From NCBI RefSeq assembly GCF_016863435.1, contig NZ_BOOW01000059.1, forward strand, positions 1 through 63,107: 63,107 bases of DNA, written 5' to 3'. Position 1 is the first letter of the stretch. Each line of letters opens with the position of its first letter. This stretch comes from Sinosporangium siamense (lineage in GTDB: Bacteria; Actinomycetota; Actinomycetes; Streptosporangiales; Streptosporangiaceae). Positions 61,962-63,107 of the stretch are shown piece after piece. A model generated the notes under the pieces. It worked only from the letters and a program-made list of their open reading frames with translations, had not been told where the DNA came from and searched no databases. A program made the translations under genes and the position numbers.

Positions 61962-61988
61962 CCTTAAGCATAGAAGGCCGGCTTAAGG
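61962..61988. promoter_or_regulatory. Perfect inverted repeat in the promoter of the NLR-like operon
   Basis: CCTTAAGC (61962-61969) and GCTTAAGG (61981-61988), 11-nt spacer, 33 nt upstream of the first start. On the minus strand TATGCT (61967-61972) could be the -10 box, so the repeat overlaps the promoter. Confidence 0.55.
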
Positions 61989-62153
61989 ATGAATGGATGG
62001 GAAGCATCCCCGGCTGGTGGAGGGATACATTACTTGAGAATCAAGCGGTGGGAGTTTGGCTCACGGTTCTGGATATTCGCCGGGTTAGTTAATTACCTCG
62101 CAACCATAAACTAGGATAAAATGGCATTTATGGTGATTTGTCGGTCTGTGGCG

Positions 62154-62674
62154 TCATGTCGACGAGGCCCCGACCGGCTGCGTGGCGGGTTCGCTCTGAA
62201 CAGGGGCCGGGCGGCGGCGTAGCTCGGGCAGGAGGAACAACACCCCGAGGGCGGCCAGAATCGCGCCGAGCCACAGTGGTGCTCGCAGGCCGTAGGTGTC
62301 GATCCGCAGCCCCCGAACGACGAGCCGACGATGACGCCAAGGGTGATGAAAGACGTGTGCACCGTGTTGACCAGCGCCCCGGTGTTGCCGTTGCGCTGGA
62401 CGCGGACGACCATGGCGGGGTTCATGGTCACCCCGACCAGGCCCACGCCCAGCATGAAGACGATCGCCACCGCCCCGACGTGGGCCAGCAGGGCGAAGCC
62501 GGTGAGGAAGGCCAGGTTGAGCAGCAGGCCGACGATCAGCACGGGGGTGGTGTGGCGGTCGGCCAGCCGGCCGACCACGGTGTTGCCCACGACGGTGGCT
62601 GCGCCGTACGCGATCAAAAGCAGCGGCACGACCGACGGGCTGAAGCCGGAGACCTCGGTGAGGATCGGGTTGAG
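62154..62674 (-). pseudogene. MFS transporter remnant, truncated and frameshifted
   Basis: The C-terminal half of a major facilitator transporter is readable: LTEVSGFSPSVVPLLLIAYGAATVVGN and ALLAHVGAVAIVFMLGVGLVGVTMNP in one frame, then LRIDTYGLRAPLWLGAILAALGVLFLLPEL in another. The frame switch falls at a run of five C (62310-62314), consistent with loss of one base. The N-terminal half is missing at the junction with the IS element near 62675. Confidence 0.85.
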
Positions 62675-63107
62675 TTGACGCGCTCCCCAGCCTGACGGCC
62701 GGAGATTCAGCCCGTGCCGCATGGTGCGGCACTACTGCGGCTTCCTGTTTCATCGGGTCCTGCCCTCCGCTAGGCGGCGGGTCTTGCGGTCCCTCCGCAG
62801 GCGTTTAGCCTCTCCGCCCGTCCGGCGGCGAGGATGTTCTTCGCGGCGTTGACATCGCGATCGTGGGATACGCCGCACGGGCAGGTCCACATCCGGACGT
62901 CGAGCGGCATCGACTCGGCCACGGCACCGCAGGCCCCACACCGCTTCGACGACGGAAACCAGCGGTCGATCCTCACGAGGATGCGGCCGTGCCGGGCGGC
63001 CTTGTACTCCAGCATGTCCACGAACGCCGACCATCCGGCGTCGTGCACCGACTTGGCGAGCTTCGTGCGGGCGATCCCCTTCACGCACAGGTCCTCGACG
63101 TACACCG
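62675..63107 (-). mobile_element. IS200/IS605-type element, right end (partial)
   Basis: The right end carries an imperfect hairpin at 62682-62705 (CTCCCCAGCC / GGCCGGAGA), the usual form of the IS605-family right end, ending near GTCAA. A second perfect hairpin GTGCCGCA (62714-62721)/TGCGGCAC (62725-62732) lies between it and the tnpB stop and may belong to the omega-RNA. The element continues beyond the window and interrupts the MFS gene. Confidence 0.75.
62770..63107 (-). CDS. tnpB: RNA-guided endonuclease TnpB, C-terminal part (runs off the window)
   Basis: About 112 C-terminal residues. The zinc ribbon is KRCGACGAVAE ... WTCPCGVSHDRD, followed by the RuvC-III motif DRDVNAAKNILAAG; SAFVDMLEYKAARHGR and IDRWFPSSKRC are also typical. 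TnpB is the ancestor-like relative of Cas12, guided by RNA from the element's right end. The N-terminus and any tnpA lie outside the window. Confidence 0.92.
   Translation of the reverse strand, partial: VYVEDLCVKGIARTKLAKSVHDAGWSAFVDMLEYKAARHGRILVRIDRWFPSSKRCGACGAVAESMPLDVRMWTCPCGVSHDRDVNAAKNILAAGRAERLNACGGTARPAA

Overview
This is a high-GC actinomycete chromosome segment. Codon third positions are strongly G/C-rich, many genes start with GTG, and several start right behind a TANNNT -10 box as if leaderless. Gene content (MerR / bifunctional nuclease / GarA / gcvP synteny shared with mycobacteria, HrdB-type sigma factor, DUF5999, DUF3040, FtsR-type MerR, Tricorn) fits Streptosporangiales or a close relative; the genus cannot be fixed from the sequence alone.

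Layout. (1) 156-4243 (-) is an uncharacterised membrane / beta-sandwich gene set divergent from a NarL-type two-component system (4499-6585). (2) 6723-9009 is a fused anthranilate synthase trpE-trpG behind a classical leader-peptide attenuator. (3) 9211-11664 is an amidohydrolase-like protein with a huge low-complexity N-terminus. (4) 11779-13410 is thyX interrupted by an intein carrying AP2-like and HNH domains. (5) 13448-16245 (-) holds a MoaD-like / BNR-repeat pair and a flavohemoglobin. (6) 17054-18956 holds a glutamine-amidotransferase-like protein lacking its Cys nucleophile, a GNAT acetyltransferase and a phospholipid-methyltransferase-like protein. (7) 19318-21131 (-) is thiC with a TPP riboswitch. 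(8) 21346-30768 is a core-metabolism block: CDP-alcohol phosphatidyltransferase, NDP-sugar pyrophosphorylase/phosphomutase fusion, GarA-like FHA protein, FtsR, bifunctional nuclease, second MerR, then a tandem glycine riboswitch and gcvP.

(9) 31096-35757 contains small accessory and regulatory genes (TPR protein, secreted four-Cys protein, ArsR + glyoxalase, dienelactone-type hydrolase, DUF5999, TetR with a clear operator). (10) 36154-38962 holds the principal-type sigma factor and a secreted acidic protein. (11) 39099-45228 contains menaquinone genes menE, menD and menF, with YigZ and DedA genes between them. (12) 45490-51813 holds an SGNH hydrolase, a GT4 glycosyltransferase, an alpha/beta hydrolase with a divergent WYL regulator, and a TusA-like protein divergent from a TetR regulator with tandem operator-like repeats. 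(13) 52173-58422 has a candidate structured RNA, a penicillin-binding protein, two small proteins and a bacterial Tricorn protease. (14) 58515-61988 (-) is a three-gene translationally coupled operon: a 4-TM protein, a membrane-anchored NB-ARC/TPR (NLR-like) protein and a small protein with an amyloid-motif-like N-terminus. (15) The right edge holds an MFS transporter remnant cut by an IS200/IS605-type element with a TnpB gene running off the window.

The most novel-looking loci are the NLR-like operon (58515-61988), the duplicated WHx3GxD..PH membrane protein with its YtkA/FixH-like partners (156-4243), and the intein-bearing thyX. The nutrient-sensing leaders (trp attenuator, TPP and glycine riboswitches) show that amino-acid and cofactor supply are controlled here by premature termination or translation control in cis. 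No tRNA, rRNA or CRISPR array was seen.
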